Origin: Picochlorum sp. 'celeri'
Lineage: Eukaryota; Chlorophyta; Trebouxiophyceae
Direction: 5' to 3'
DNA: 64,000 nucleotides
Assembly (NCBI GenBank): GCA_010909725.1
Contig: JAACMV010000006.1
Span: 310,001-374,000, forward strand
Below are positions 36,708 through 48,614 of the stretch, one piece after another. Position 1 is the stretch's first letter, and each line of letters begins with the position of its first letter. Position numbers and translations under genes: made by a program. The notes under the pieces were generated by a model. It saw only the letters and a list, made by a program, of their open reading frames with translations. It did not search any database and was not told the DNA's origin.

Positions 36708-38475
36708 ATGATGCTGGTTTCTCGGTCATCACATCGTCCTTGCGCACCTACAATCAGGGCTACACACACCCCACGGGTACAGATCCATCGATATACTGGG
36801 AGATCAGTACACCTTAATGGTAGAAATTATGGGTTTGGGACGATTAGGACGATCTGCTGGGCAGAGTCGAAGGAATTCCCTCAAGAGAGTGCCGAGGTTT
36901 GTTGATCGACCAAGATTGTTCTTGATTGGTGATAGATGTAGGGTTTTGCGTGACGAATGTTAATCAATGGGGTATTTGCAGGATATTAAAGAGATTTCTG
37001 AGATTTCAGAGGCTCCGGTGCAATATTCGAAAGAGTTCGTTAGGACGAGGCTCATCACATTTGCTGGGATCGTACTTGGGTACGCGAGTTTTTACCTGAC
37101 TCGTAATAGTTTGACGTATACAGCTCCAGCCATGGTTGCTGATGCATCTTTGGGAGTGTCGATGACTGATGTACGTGCTTGATATGATATGGGAACCTTC
37201 GAACAACAATCAGTGTTTGATGAGAGGATTCATGTATTGCAGATTGGAGCATTGACGTCTCTCTTTCCCATCATGTATGGAATGTCCAAGTTTTTCTCTG
37301 GAGTGCTCGGTTCAAAAACGTCTCCAAGAATTCTTCTGGCAGGAGGGCTCATGGCGACTGCGGCAATGAATATTGCTTTTGGCTTCTCTGCATCCATGCT
37401 GTGGTTTTCTGTCTTTTGGTCCATGAATGGAATGCTTCAAGGGTTGGGCGCTCCTGGATGTGCTCGAATTCTGACATCTTGGTTTGCAGCGAAAGAGAGG
37501 GGGACGTATTGGGGCATGTGGAATATTGCACATAATCTAGGTGGTTTTATTGCTCCTATTCTGGCGGGCACTGCAGCCAAGATGTATGGATGGCAGTGGG
37601 GTGCGTGGATATTGTATTGATTGCATGCGTGGCTTGTACTAATCATTATTCGATCACAATATGCAGGTTTGTTTGCCCCCGGTCTCATTGGAATTACGAT
37701 GGGTATTCTGGTGTTGTTGGGTGTCAAGGATTCTCCCGAGTCAGCTGGCTTTAGCCCCGTGGAAAGAAGCGATTCCAATAGTAATACTTCATCAGCAACC
37801 AAAAATGAAGGAAAAAAGGACTCCCTTCTCGATTTATTAGTCAATGATTGCCTCAAGAATCCATTTGTTGTTGGTCTTGCAGTCACCTACTTTTTCATCT
37901 ATGTTGTACGTCAGGGAGTCACCTCATGGTTTGTATTCTATCTTCTTCAAGTCAAAGAAGTAGCAGATGCTGGAGCAGCTTCTCTTCGAGTGTCTGGGCT
38001 AGAGCTGGGAGGTCTGTTTGGCTCTCTGATAGCTGGGAAAGTGTCTGATATACTTATTTCGCGTTCAAAAGGCGAGGAGGGTACTGTCGGAAAGAGGATT
38101 CAAGTAGTGATTGTTTATACGATAGGAATAGCCGCCATGCTGGCCGCGTTCGCGGCAACTCCTGCCTCCATGGGTTCCCTCCAATGGCTCACGGTGTTCA
38201 TGATTGGCTTCTTCCTCTATGGGCCACAAATGATGATTGGGTTATGTGGAGCTGAGCTGGTCCGACCAGATTCTGTTGGGGCATCTCAAGGATTCCTGGG
38301 TTGGGTTGCATATATTGGAGCGGCAAATGCAGGAATTCCATTGTCCATGGTGGTTCAGAACATGGGGTGGGGTGCATACTTCTCAACACTTATGGCTGCC
38401 TGTGGGATTGCTATTTTACTTTTGCTACCCATGACAAATGCGAAAAGTTACAGTCAAAATCATAAGACTATGTAA
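36708..38475 (+). CDS. Hexose-phosphate:phosphate antiporter-like MFS transporter (UhpC/GlpT type) with plastid presequence
   Basis: Exons 36708-36896, 36982-37170, 37243-37600 and 37667-38475 give 514 residues. Exon 1 codes for a ~60-residue stretch rich in Ser, Arg, Thr and His and poor in acids (MMLVSRSSHRPCAPTIRAT), a plausible chloroplast transit peptide. The remainder has 12 hydrophobic helices of the organophosphate:phosphate antiporter family: GYASFYLTRNSLTYTAPAM in helix 1 (the arginine binds phosphate), RGTYWGMWNIAHNLGGFIAP in helix 5, and GWVAYIGAANAGIPLS near helix 11. It resembles the bacterial UhpC/UhpT group more than plant phosphate translocators. UhpC-like genes in algae are thought to have come from Chlamydiae; the match to that clade is not tested here. 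Expected role: exchange of glucose-6-phosphate, or similar, across the plastid envelope. Confidence 0.8.
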
Positions 38476-38510
38476 TCATATAAAGCAATCAATATAGAAT
38501 GACATGGGTT

Positions 38511-39631
38511 TTAGCGTGCTGTTGGACAGGGGAGCATTCGTACCCCATCAATCTTTTCATTTGCAACACTTCGTACTGCTGGAATATGCTTCTCCTTACT
38601 TCTCTGGATCAAAGTCCGCAGTAATGGTCGGTAGTTTCCCTGCTGTTGAACGCTTTCAAGCTTGGTTTTTATTGGTCTCAATTTCTTGTGCACAAAGTAG
38701 TATGACTCCCCATGCCCTGAATCAAATTTCAAAAGATACACTGTATCATCATTGCCTTCTAATTTCTTTGATGTTGCTGCCCTGTATGCCTCGACAAGTC
38801 CATCTTTCCCAGTATCTCTGTCGTCACAGAAGCCTGTTGGACTAGGGAGTCCTGATGATAAGTCTCCACTGCTTGTGCTAGAGTAACTACAGAATGGGGA
38901 CAGCTCTTCTTCGCTTGCAACGCGATCCAACCGCGCACCAGACCACAGCGAGGAATCATCACCAACCAAGGTCTGCTCTCTCAATGCGTCTTTTGTCAGG
39001 GACAAGGGGCGATTCGCGCTTCTCCCCGTAAACTTTTGTATGCAATGCAACACTGAAGCAAACCCGACCATCGCGGAGACTGGGGCGATCTTCACAGCAA
39101 GGGAGGATGATTCAATTGATAATACGATTGAAGTTATCTTCGTCAGAGGTGTTCTTACCACCACTTGGCACGCTATAAAACAAACTTGCAGCAGCAGTGC
39201 AGCAGCCTTGATACACAGAGGATGTGACTTTGAACTACCAACTGCTCCACCCTCTGGAAATGCTTTCAGTGACGCAAACCCAGTAAAACCAATCAATACA
39301 AGTGACACAAAGTCCCACTCTAACTCTCGCACGACTGCATAGACATCAAAGAATCATGAATGTTTCCTCACACTCGGCAGTTTCCAACTCAGCAAGAGCT
39401 GCGTCGTCATGTCCCGAACAAGTTGATCGCACCTCCAATAGCACTCAATATCGCTAAAACAGGCAATCCTATACAAAATATCACTGATTGTATCTTCCCC
39501 ACTCGCCGCAAAATCGATTCAAGTAGATCCAGCTGCTGCCTGGATTGCCTGGTTCGAACACTCTTGTAAACTGGCAACTCGCGTTCAGCCGCAGAGAATG
39601 TATCTAATGCCTTGTAATGGACAAAGACCAT
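38511..39631 (-). CDS. Multi-pass membrane protein of unknown function
   Basis: Exons 39631-39433 and 39334-38511 give 340 residues. Hydrophobic helices are visible near 47-68 (SVIFCIGLPVLAILSAIGVV), 75-95 (FVSLVLIGFTGFASLKAF), 107-127 (AAALLLQVCFIACQVVV) and around 135-160. The remaining ~180 residues are soluble, with a Ser-rich stretch (SYSSTSSGDLSSGLPSP) and a segment LLKFDSGHGESYYFVHKKLR that could be a folded module. No family recognised. The first exon begins with a soluble, basic ~45-residue segment. It ends 36 bp from the convergent transporter gene; TTACA (TGTAA) lies near 38447. Confidence 0.6.
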
Positions 39632-40096
39632 TACAAAGTAAAAGTCTTTAGCACAAAGTCCGCAGAAGAAGGGCTGTGCATAAAGTCCTGCGTTGGCCCT
39701 CGAGGGTAGATCTGCTGAATCACACCCGTCAATACCTAGGTCTTATGAGCAAGTAAAGAACGGATATGTTACACAAATCAATTGTTTTTTATGGCAATTA
39801 GGGCAATGCGCTGATATCAAATCTCGGTTGCAGATTTTTGGGACATGGGATCTTTGGGGCCGAATCCGGGTGGCTACTCGGGCTTCCCGACCTGGCCAGG
39901 TCGGCCATGGCCAGACCCCCTTCCTTCAAGGTAGGCAAGGGTGCCCCCTCAATTGTCCCATATATCAGCATCCTGTTTTCATCCAGATCAGTCTTTCCTC
40001 AAACACATTGTTCTCTGCAATCCCATCATGGTTTTTCTTACATGGCATCATATTCAAATGCCCGGGCAGGGGAATCCATACTGATACTGACTGATT
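39632..40096. other. Intergenic between two minus-strand genes, with an 18-bp palindrome
   Basis: Promoter of the membrane-protein gene and 3' region of the coiled-coil gene. CCGACCTGGCCAGGTCGG at 39887-39904 is a perfect palindrome, followed directly by the 10-bp palindrome GGCCATGGCC. It could be a binding site for a dimeric factor. No gene recognised. Confidence 0.45.
39887..39904. repeat. 18-bp perfect palindrome
   Basis: CCGACCTGGCCAGGTCGG lies about 256 bp upstream of the start codon of the minus-strand membrane-protein gene; a 10-bp palindrome begins one base before it ends. Confidence 0.6.
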
Positions 40097-41356
40097 TTAC
40101 ATGGTCATTCCTGACCATTTGTTTCTGTTACTGATCGTGCTTTCCATCTGTGCGCAAGCATTTCGCAATGTTTCAAATGCTCGAACTAGATTATGAGGGG
40201 TCTTGGGTCCTGTACAAGCCGCAATCTGTGTTGAGACGGCATCAATGTCATCCATGTCTGAGTGCCATTGGACATCACCCGTTTCTGTTGAATGCTCTGA
40301 ACCAGTCATGGGAACACGCGACTGCAGTGAACGCTCTTCAGATACTGGATCAAAATTCATAAAAATCTGCAGATTTGCTCTTCTTTCGTTGGATTCTTTC
40401 TCCTGATGTGCAATCTCAGTGTTTCGAAAGTGTTCCATCTGCAGTACTTGGTCTCTCCAAGATGCATACCATTCTTCCTTGTCTTTCACACTCTGTCGCC
40501 TAATCTTCTCAAGGGAGCGTTTCATATGATCTTTTGATTCGATGCGACTCAAAATATTGGGGACGAGTGAAGCCATTTCCTGGGCAATGCAGAAGAGCTC
40601 ATGCTTCCTCTTGTGCTGCAGCTTATCAAAGAGTATCCTTTCCTTGCGGAGTCCGTCAATAGATGCACGCAAAGATCGACATTGTAACTCTGCCTCCCCT
40701 TTGGTGATATTGGACTGGTACTTTTGATCTTCTAGGCGTCGAACCCTCTTCTCAGCCAAGACAGTCTCTTGATACAGAGCATCTGGGCATCCTGCCTCCG
40801 CCCTGCGGTCTTCCAGGGTCCTCTGGACTGTGTGAAACCTGTTGATCTCTCTCTGTATATCACTATGCAGCTGTTGAAGCCGATTTTCCAAGTTTCTGTC
40901 CTGGACCTCCAGAGCCACTAGAGCACTGTGCTGGTTTCCATGAGGACCCCTCGAAGGGGCGTCACAAATGTCGAAAAGAAGTGCCTTCAAGTGGTCATTT
41001 TCATGCTGAATGGAATCTAGGGCAAACCTACAGCACGACGAAACGATATCCAAGTCACGCAACCATCCCCACAAGTCACCCAAGAGAGCTCACCTTCTGG
41101 ACTCTGTATGACTCTTCATTCTGTGCCAACCAATTGTTGTTGATGTCTTTGGATACGACGCTAAGACACTTGATTGGACATCAATGTGACCTTGTCTACC
41201 TATATATCTGGTTGACTCGTGGACGTCGGCATGATCAAGGGTTTCTGACTCGGCACCTGAATCAATCAAGATACCCAGGTATCCGTCTCTTGAGACATGT
41301 CTGATGCCCAGCCATTTGTGTAGCATTTGATCCACATGATGCCCATTCAATTTCAT
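40097..41356 (-). CDS. Coiled-coil protein resembling outer-dynein-arm docking factors (CCDC63/114/ODA1-like)
   Basis: Exons 41356-41094 and 41027-40097 give 397 residues. From about residue 90 to 320 the protein is almost entirely heptad coiled coil. A segment LEDQKYQSNITKGEAELQ followed by RSLRASIDGLRKERILFDKL and QHKRKHEL aligns by eye with the conserved core of ODA1 and CCDC63/CCDC114 (KYNQSI...LRESINNLRRERIMF...L). These proteins anchor axonemal outer dynein arms. The first ~85 residues come from exon 1 and look less conserved, so the true start could be elsewhere. The intron length is a multiple of three. It is divergent from V-ATPase A with only 196 bp between ATGs. Confidence 0.55.
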
Positions 41357-41552
41357 ACCTAAGAATTTATTTCAGAAAAGATAAACCCAGCCTCAAGTAC
41401 TTATTCTGTTGGAAATTACGCCATCATTCGACGTGCTTGATCCACTCGAATCGCTCCTAGCGTATTCACACCGATTGGTTTAGCATTCTGGAGATAAGAT
41501 CCAGATTGGTATTTAACATAGTTTGGTATTTTCATACAGAAAACAAGTAGAT

Positions 41553-43546
41553 ATGGGTCGTGAGGCAGAAACCCCAGAGAAGGCTTTAGGGTGAGTGCCC
41601 TTTCACGATATTCTTCTTTTGGAAGGGTTGCATGAATTAATGATCATGGATGATTATGCAGATATGTGCGTAAAGTATCCGGGCCTGTGGTCATTGCTGC
41701 AAACATGGGTGGCAGTGCCATGTATGAACTGGTTCGGGTTGGAACGGATAAGCTCATTGGAGAGATTATTCGCTTGGAGAATGATACTGCTACTATTCAA
41801 GTGTATGAGGATACATCGGGGTTGACAGTTGGGGATGTTGTGGTTCGAAGTGGAAAGGTGCGTGTTTTGATTTGATTGTACAGGACTTACAGTTGGGTGA
41901 TGTGTGTCTCATGGTTCTTTTGGTTGCAGCCATTGTCCCTGGAGCTTGGTCCAGGTATTCTTGGAACGATTTTTGATGGTATTCAACGTCCGTTGAAGGA
42001 TATTGCTGTGGGGAGTGGGTCCTGCTTCATTCCACGAGGTGTGGATGTTCCAGCTCTGAATCGCTCTGCGTTGTGGGATTTTGAGCCCACCAATTTTAAA
42101 GTTGGAGACAGGATAACGGGTGGCGATATCTATGGTATTGTTCACGAGAATTCGCTCATGGACCATCGCGTGATGCTTCCTCCAGCGGCTCGAGGAAACA
42201 TTTCTTACATTGCCCCACCCGGTCAGTATTCACTGACTGACAAAGTGATTGAAATCGATTTTGGTGGCGAGAAGAAGGAGTACTCCATGTTACAGATGTG
42301 GCCTGTGCGTGCACCGAGACCGGTGGCAAAGAAGATGCTGGCAAATACTCCGTTATTGACCGGTCAAAGGGTTCTAGATGGGTTGTTCCCTGCAGTCTTG
42401 GGAGGGACATGTTCTATCCCAGGTGCCTTTGGCTGTGGCAAGACAGTCATTTCGCAGGCTTTATCAAAGTATTCAAACTCTGATGGAATTATCTATGTCG
42501 GCTGTGGAGAACGAGGGAATGAAATGGCTGAAGTGTTGATGGACTTTCCACAGTTGACCATGACTTTGCCAGATGGAAGGGAGGAAAGCATTATGAAGAG
42601 AACAACCTTGGTTGCCAACACGTCCAATATGCCGGTAGCAGCGAGAGAAGCTTCAATTTATACCGGAATTACTTTGGCAGAATACTTTAGAGACATGGGT
42701 TACAATTTCTCCATGATGGCAGATTCCTCATCGCGCTGGGCTGAGGCCTTGAGAGAGATCTCAGGTCGCCTGGCTGAGATGCCTGCTGATTCTGGTTATC
42801 CTGCCTACCTAGGTGCCAGATTGGCTTCATTCTACGAGAGAGCAGGGCGGGTGCAGTGCCTTGGTGGTCCAAGTAGGGAGGGAAGTGTTACCATTGTTGG
42901 TGCAGTATCTCCTCCTGGAGGGGATTTCTCTGACCCAGTGACCACCGCCACCCTTTCGATTGTCCAAGTATTTTGGGGACTGGATAAAAAGCTTGCGCAG
43001 AGGAAACATTTTCCTTCTGTGAACTGGCTCATTTCATACTCAAAGTATGCCAAGGCTCTGGAACCCTTCTATGACAGTTTTGATCCAGAATTTGTATCAG
43101 TCAGGAAGACTGCACGGGAGATTTTGCAGAAAGAGGACGATCTGAATGAAATTGTGCAGCTCGTAGGAAAGGACTCTCTCGCAGAAAATGACAAGGTCAC
43201 GCTCGAGGTTGCCAGACTCATCAAAGACGACTTTTTACAGCAAAACTCCTTCACAAAGTATGACAAGTACTGTCCTTTCTACAAGACTTCCAATATGCTC
43301 CGCAATATGATAACGTTCTACGATGTTGCAAATGAAGCCATCGAACGGTCCAGTGCATCAGGGTCTGACTCGCAAAAATTGACGTACAATGTGATTAAGA
43401 ATAGACTGGGTGACCTTTTGTACAAGCTCGCATCACAAAAGTTTGAGGATCCTGCAGAAGGAGAAGAAGCTCTCAAGGCGAAGTTTCAGGCGCTGAATCA
43501 GGAAATTCACGAGAGAATCGCCTCCCTTGAAGAAGAATATAGATGA
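41553..43546 (+). CDS. VMA1: V-type ATPase catalytic subunit A
   Basis: Hydrolyses ATP in the V1 head to pump protons into vacuoles and endomembrane compartments. Exons 41553-41590, 41662-41857 and 41930-43546 give 616 residues, the standard length. The Walker A loop GAFGCGKT is at about 243-250, with [10 protein letters not shown] characteristic of subunit [21 protein letters not shown] and [19 protein letters not shown] are also present. The whole sequence is colinear with plant VHA-A, with no intein at the sites used in yeast VMA1. TGTAA occurs 17 bases after the stop. The first exon holds only 12 complete codons. Confidence 0.97.
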
Positions 43547-43768
43547 ATATACATTTTTGGCTTTTGTAATCACCATGTGTTCTATCGACAGATGTAGAAA
43601 ATTTGAATTCTATCCCGGGTCAAGTCATGATACCGAATTACTTTGGTCCCGATGCATCCCGAGCGAGGTGTGCGAAAAATCCCATGAGACACAGACTGGC
43701 CACGAGTGTCAATATTCCAATTCCAACTTTATCCAAAGTTAACAGAACTTTGATTAATACATATCAAA

Positions 43769-44511
43769 ATGCCTATTAAAGGAGACAAAGCGCCAGCGAA
43801 GAAGGTAAGGGCTCACAACCTCACAGTCTTTCGGTTCATGTCTTTGTTGTGCGACCGTGGGACATGAGACCTTGACTCTGCATTTTCTCTTCATCTATAC
43901 ATGAATAACTATATTGTCTATCATTTGAGCGCACTGTTTGCCCAAGAAAGGGGCTGGTGTGGATCGACAGTTACTGACCGTTTGATCGTCGTTGTGCAGA
44001 CGGCCAAGAAGGTGGCTGAGAAGAGAGGTGCTCGCAAGAAGACCTCTTCAAAGGTATGATTGGTTTTGATATTGTTTCGTTGCATTCCATTGCGGGCGTG
44101 GCTATGCAGCATGCCTGATGGCATGTTGTTGTTAGCAGCCCAGTGGACACGTACATGTTGAACCTGAATAATCATGTCCGTTCTGTGATTGCTCCATTGA
44201 CGTCATATAATGGTGTTTACTTGTTCTTGCTGCAGTCGGAGACGTACAAGATTTATATCTACAAGGTGCTGAAACAGGTTCACCCAGATACTGGTATTTC
44301 CTCCAAGGCCATGTCCATCATGAACTCCTTCATCAATGATATTTTCGACAAAATTGCCAACGAAACCACCAACTTGGCTCGCTACAACAAGAAGCCAACT
44401 GTTACGTCGCGCGAGATCCAAACTGCTGTCCGTCTTATTCTCCCAGGAGAGCTCTCAAAGCACGCTGTCTCTGAGGGAACAAAGGCTGTGACCAAGTTTA
44501 CCACCGGCTAA
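43769..44511 (+). CDS. H2B: Histone H2B, with two introns
   Basis: Exons 43769-43804, 44000-44053 and 44236-44511 give 121 residues. The short basic N-terminal tail ([12 protein letters not shown] and [14 protein letters not shown]) is spread over the first two exons; the whole histone fold from [20 protein letters not shown] to AVTKFTTG is in exon 3. The C-terminal helix [18 protein letters not shown] includes the lysine ubiquitinated in other eukaryotes. Replication-dependent histone genes are usually intronless with a conserved 3' stem-loop. This one has introns and TGTAA motifs near 44649 and 44676, so it probably makes a polyadenylated mRNA. Confidence 0.96.
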
Positions 44512-44515
44512 GCCA

Positions 44516-44533
44516 CATTGTCATCAGACAATG
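44516..44533 (+). other. Hairpin just after the H2B stop
   Basis: CATTGTC-ATCA-GACAATG forms a perfect 7-bp stem with a four-base loop, four bases past the stop codon. Its geometry is near that of the histone mRNA 3' stem-loop (6-bp stem, 4-base loop), but the sequence does not match the GGCYCTTYTCAGRRCC consensus, so identity is doubtful. Confidence 0.4.
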
Positions 44534-44692
44534 GATAATGATGGTTTCATCACATGACTTTCGCATACGCTGACTGAACTCATTGATGGCAGTGAACCAT
44601 ACATGTTGTGCTCCATTGCAAAATCGTGGTGCTTTCTGTGTGTTGAATGTAAATTCATGCATCTGTCATCGATTGCTGTAACATTACATACA

Positions 44693-45447
44693 CTAATATC
44701 TATATTTGGTTGAATAATCCTTTGGAGAGATGACCAGACCCCTACCCTTCCTGGCACCTCGATACACTGTCTCAACAATGTCTATAAATTCCTGTTTGTC
44801 AGTCATGGCCCAGTTGATTTTGTTATTGTTTCCCGTGCCTAGATCAATCATGATATGCTGCAGAGTCATACAATGGAGTTGGTATAATAGTCTATCGACG
44901 AGTGTGTTGTCCATGCCAACATGTGTCATTGCACAGAGCATGTTTGCCCTCCTTCAATGCAATACAATGGAGGAGACGGCAGCGATGACACTCAAGTTGC
45001 ATGGACAGACGTTGCTGTAGCAAAGTGACTGCCTTGGATGTGATGGGAATTGAACACAGATCCAAGGTAATTTCTTTGCATCGACATCGAGGATAGTCAA
45101 CGCACCTTGTTACGGAAAAAAAACATGACTGTGCAAGGGTCATACAGTTCATACATGGCATTGAAATCTGGCACCTCTGTTATATCTACGAGGTATATAA
45201 CAGCAAAGTTTTTTATTTTATCTGCCACAGAGGCCAATGTCTCATCCATTTGCATGCAGGTGTCATCCCAGTCATGCCCAAATCGAACAACGACAACTCT
45301 GGACTCTTCCTGCGACGAAATACAACAACCTACTGGGTTATTCATGGAATAGAGAAACGAATGACTCATACAGTTCCAGGTACATACAGTCAAAATGGCC
45401 TGATCCACGGCAAAACCAGAATGAAGGTGAGGCAGGAGGAAGCTCAT
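44693..45447 (-). CDS. DIB1: U5 snRNP thioredoxin-like protein Dib1/TXNL4A
   Basis: Spliceosomal U4/U6.U5 tri-snRNP component that blocks premature activation. Exons 45447-45388, 45309-45106 and 44857-44693 give exactly 142 residues, the same as human TXNL4A. Near-identical blocks include FGHDWDDTCMQMDE, NFAVIYLVDITEVPDFN, MYELYDPCTVMFFFRNK, HIMIDLGTGNNNKINWAM and VYRGARKGRGLV. It has a thioredoxin fold without CxxC. TTACA lies 10 bases from the stop on the minus strand. It sits 49 bp upstream of a second minus-strand gene's stop at 45497. Confidence 0.97.
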
Positions 45448-45496
45448 GTTTTATGATTTGATTGGCATTGTCCTCGACAGAAATAGATGATATCTA

Positions 45497-48256
45497 TTAC
45501 AAATTTAGTTTTTTTCTTACTGCTGTATGAACGCACGCTGCTACAGAATCCCATTGTCCATCGGATTCGAATTGGGACTTGTATCCAGAAATGATGTGTG
45601 CCATCTGGGAGGGCAGGGGATCCTTTGGTGTATGGCTCCATGTTGCAAAGCATTCGCATATACCTGCAAAGTGGGATTTGGCGGCGAGAGGATTGGCATT
45701 AATGACGCTGCACAAGCCTTCCTGAGCATCCTGCTTTTCATCTCCATCTCTCAGTCCTCTGAGAGCAGCACACCACCCACCAATGAAAGCTGATGCATGG
45801 GGGGCGATTGTTTCCGGTGTGGAATTGCCAATTTGCCCCAAGCATACTGCTGCGTTTTCAACTAGGCTCCTAGGAAGCATGCCGACAGGGGCTGTGAGGA
45901 TTGGCAGCAATCGTTCAAGTGATATCATGGCAAATTGAGCAACATCTTGAGAGGAACATTTCTTTGCAACAACTCCTAATGCCCAGACGGCATTATTGCA
46001 GGCGTCAATGTTATCCCCTGTTATATTTTCTGGCTTTATGCATTCTAGAATAGCTTCCATGAGAGGAGAGAGAAAGGGCAAGAGTTCTAGCATGCAGGCA
46101 GCTGCCAAGTCACCAACGAGTCCAAAGGCACTCTGGCGTAAAGCAGGACTTGAGTGCACGGAGACTTTGACCAACAGCGATCCCAAAGAACTGCTAGAAA
46201 ATAAAGGGGCAATGGATGGGCCCAAACCTTGAATGATGCCGCTCAAGGTGTCTAGTGTATGCTCTACGAATTTGACCTGTTCCTCTGGGTCGACTGGTGT
46301 GGCATCTCCAGCGTAATAATATCCTTCAGCCAGCGACATGCACGCGTGGAATACATTTTGGGCATAGGGAAGAAGTGATGATCCAGCTTCAGACCCAACT
46401 GTCCCAATACAGTCCAGCAATGGCAGAATCTCGGGGTCTTCAGCAGATGCACGAGATGCCTTGAATGTATCCAGTTTACTAAAGAGCGAGGGCAACAGAA
46501 TATCCGCATATTCTTGCCTCTGTATTATCTCACAGCTTGATAATGCTATGATGCTGATTGAATCGTACACTGCTCTCAAAGATCCCTTCCCATAATGCTG
46601 GAGTCCAAATGACAAGGCCCTGAATATTTCTGGAATGTATGGCTTGATCAATACTGGATCTTCCTCAACCAGAGTTGCCAAGCTACCACAGGCAGCTATT
46701 TGTACTATTTTATTGCGGTCTTTCACGACTCTATCTATGATACCATGGGTAACTCTCTCTAACAAGGTTCCATCACCCTCTGATGTGTTGCTATACACGT
46801 GTCTGGAATACCTCGTCAGCGTCCAGCAAGAGATGCAGCGAATCATCGGCCGCTGATCAACAAGACCAGGCAAGACAGCTGATATTATCACATGAGTATG
46901 TTCCTTTAAACCAGTATGGCACCCATTGCTTACAGCCCCAAGTGTCAATATGGCTGCTTCCCTCGCTTTCCAATTCCCCTGCTGCAGATTACTCTCCACA
47001 ACAGGAAGCAGTGTCGGTAGAATATCATCCCCTAGGAGCCCCGAAAGCATGTCAAGACCGGCAGCAGAGCTTTTCCTGAGGTTCCATTCAACATCTGCCT
47101 CCTGATCCTTCTCCATGTCACCATCCTTGCTGCTCGGTGCATGTGACACGGATGCATGAAGGTGAGGCCGCAATTCGGAAGCACTCTCACTCTTCTCTTC
47201 CTCGTATGCTTCTGCTTCAGCAACCTGCTCATCGAACTCATCAAACTCCATATTCTTCACCAATAGCGGAATGAGTCGAGGCACAAATGGTTTCAGCAAT
47301 TCCCCATCAAAACCTGCTTCAGGAAACACCGACCAGAATTCAGACGCTTCTATAGCAACATCATGATGTGGATCTTGCATAGCATCGATCATGTACTGAA
47401 TTAAAAGCGACAGCTCCCCCTCAAGTTGAGATGGCGCCAACTCGGACAGATGAATCAATCCGATGCACACCACTCGTCTCACAGCAGCCTCTGGATGATG
47501 CGCCAACGAGAACAACCCCGCCTTGTACGCAGAAATCAACTCATCCATCTTTGAAGATTGATTGAACAAAGCATAATTCAGTATAGTGATGGAGGCCACT
47601 TGAATATGCACGGCAGCATTCCCCATCTGTGCCAGAACCAATGGCAACAGACAATCATTCGCACTAGTAGAATCTCCCACATCCTCCTCCATCCTCCCAG
47701 GAGAATCCTCCCACGTCTTTTGAATAGCATTCAATGCACCATCCATGGCACATTCATCGCCAGAATTCAAATACATCTGCAAATCACGCAGCAAAGAAGG
47801 CCACTTTGAAAACCCCAAGCAAGACGCCAGTGTTGCCACACATGTTGCAGCAGTATGCCTCAACGTCCGATCCGCACATCTCAGCCCACGCACTAGAATC
47901 TGCTTCACCGTCTCAACAACACCAGGGATCACATTCGACACAATAACATGCCTCAGACTATTCTTCAGAAACAACCCTGCACTCTGCCGTACAGCCCCAG
48001 CAAGCCCATCCCCTGACACCAATATATATGCCAAATAACTCGGGTAATCTCGGTATGAGCTACACCATTCCTCCAAATGGGATAATATCTACACATACAT
48101 CATAAGCCATCTTCCGTTAAAGCACCATCCAGCTAGTGCCAGTCTGCACAATCCATCCCGCACCTGGTGCTGATTGGCCCCTGGACTTTGAAACTCACTC
48201 AGCAACCCAGCAACCCTCTGAACACACCCATCATCTGGTTTCCAACCACCATCCAT
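45497..48256 (-). CDS. TNPO1: Transportin-1 (karyopherin beta-2)
   Basis: HEAT-repeat nuclear import receptor for PY-NLS cargoes such as hnRNPs. Exons 48256-48164 and 48088-45497 give 894 residues (human 898). The N-terminus GGWKPDDGCVQRVAGLLSEF aligns with transportin's EWKPDEQGLQQILQLLKES. An acidic insertion near residues 320-380 precedes DVEWNLRKSSAAGLDMLS, the counterpart of the H8 loop followed by ISDWNLRKCSAAALDVL. Later blocks such as VRQSAFGLVGDL-type (LRQSAFGLVGDLAAAC), CNNAVWALGVVA and LVENAAVCLGQIG are typical. The acidic H8 loop is shorter and less acidic than in animals. Divergent from SF3B2. Confidence 0.93.
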
Positions 48257-48614
48257 TTCTTAATCAGTATTAATCCATGCAATAGAGAATCCGTTCATCC
48301 TATTCTTCTTCTTCTTCTTCTGTTGAATCAGTCACAGAATTCGACAAGAGATGTTTCCAATCACAGTCTTCTCCCTTTTACTTTAAATTCTATATAAATA
48401 ACAAGGATAACTCTGTTTATTTGACTAGGCAAACAATGCATGCATGCAGAACTGAGTTCAGCATGGAGGATGCACTCCTTGATTGGAAAAACAAAATTCC
48501 TTTTCTTTTTTCTCTCTGTCTGTCTCTCCGATTGCCAAAACACTCTTTTCACAGATGGAAGGTTCATCTTTGATAAAGAATTATGAATAGCATTGCTGGT
48601 GGTTTGATAGAACG
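48257..48614. other. Divergent promoter region, transportin / SF3B2
   Basis: Contains a short TTC/CTT simple repeat at about 48303-48321. No gene; the 293-codon minus-strand frame from 49242 to 48361 is antisense to SF3B2. Confidence 0.5.

Noticed and set aside
41553..43546. Intein in V-ATPase subunit A
   Set aside because: The protein is colinear with the standard 616-residue subunit; no insertion near the Walker loop.
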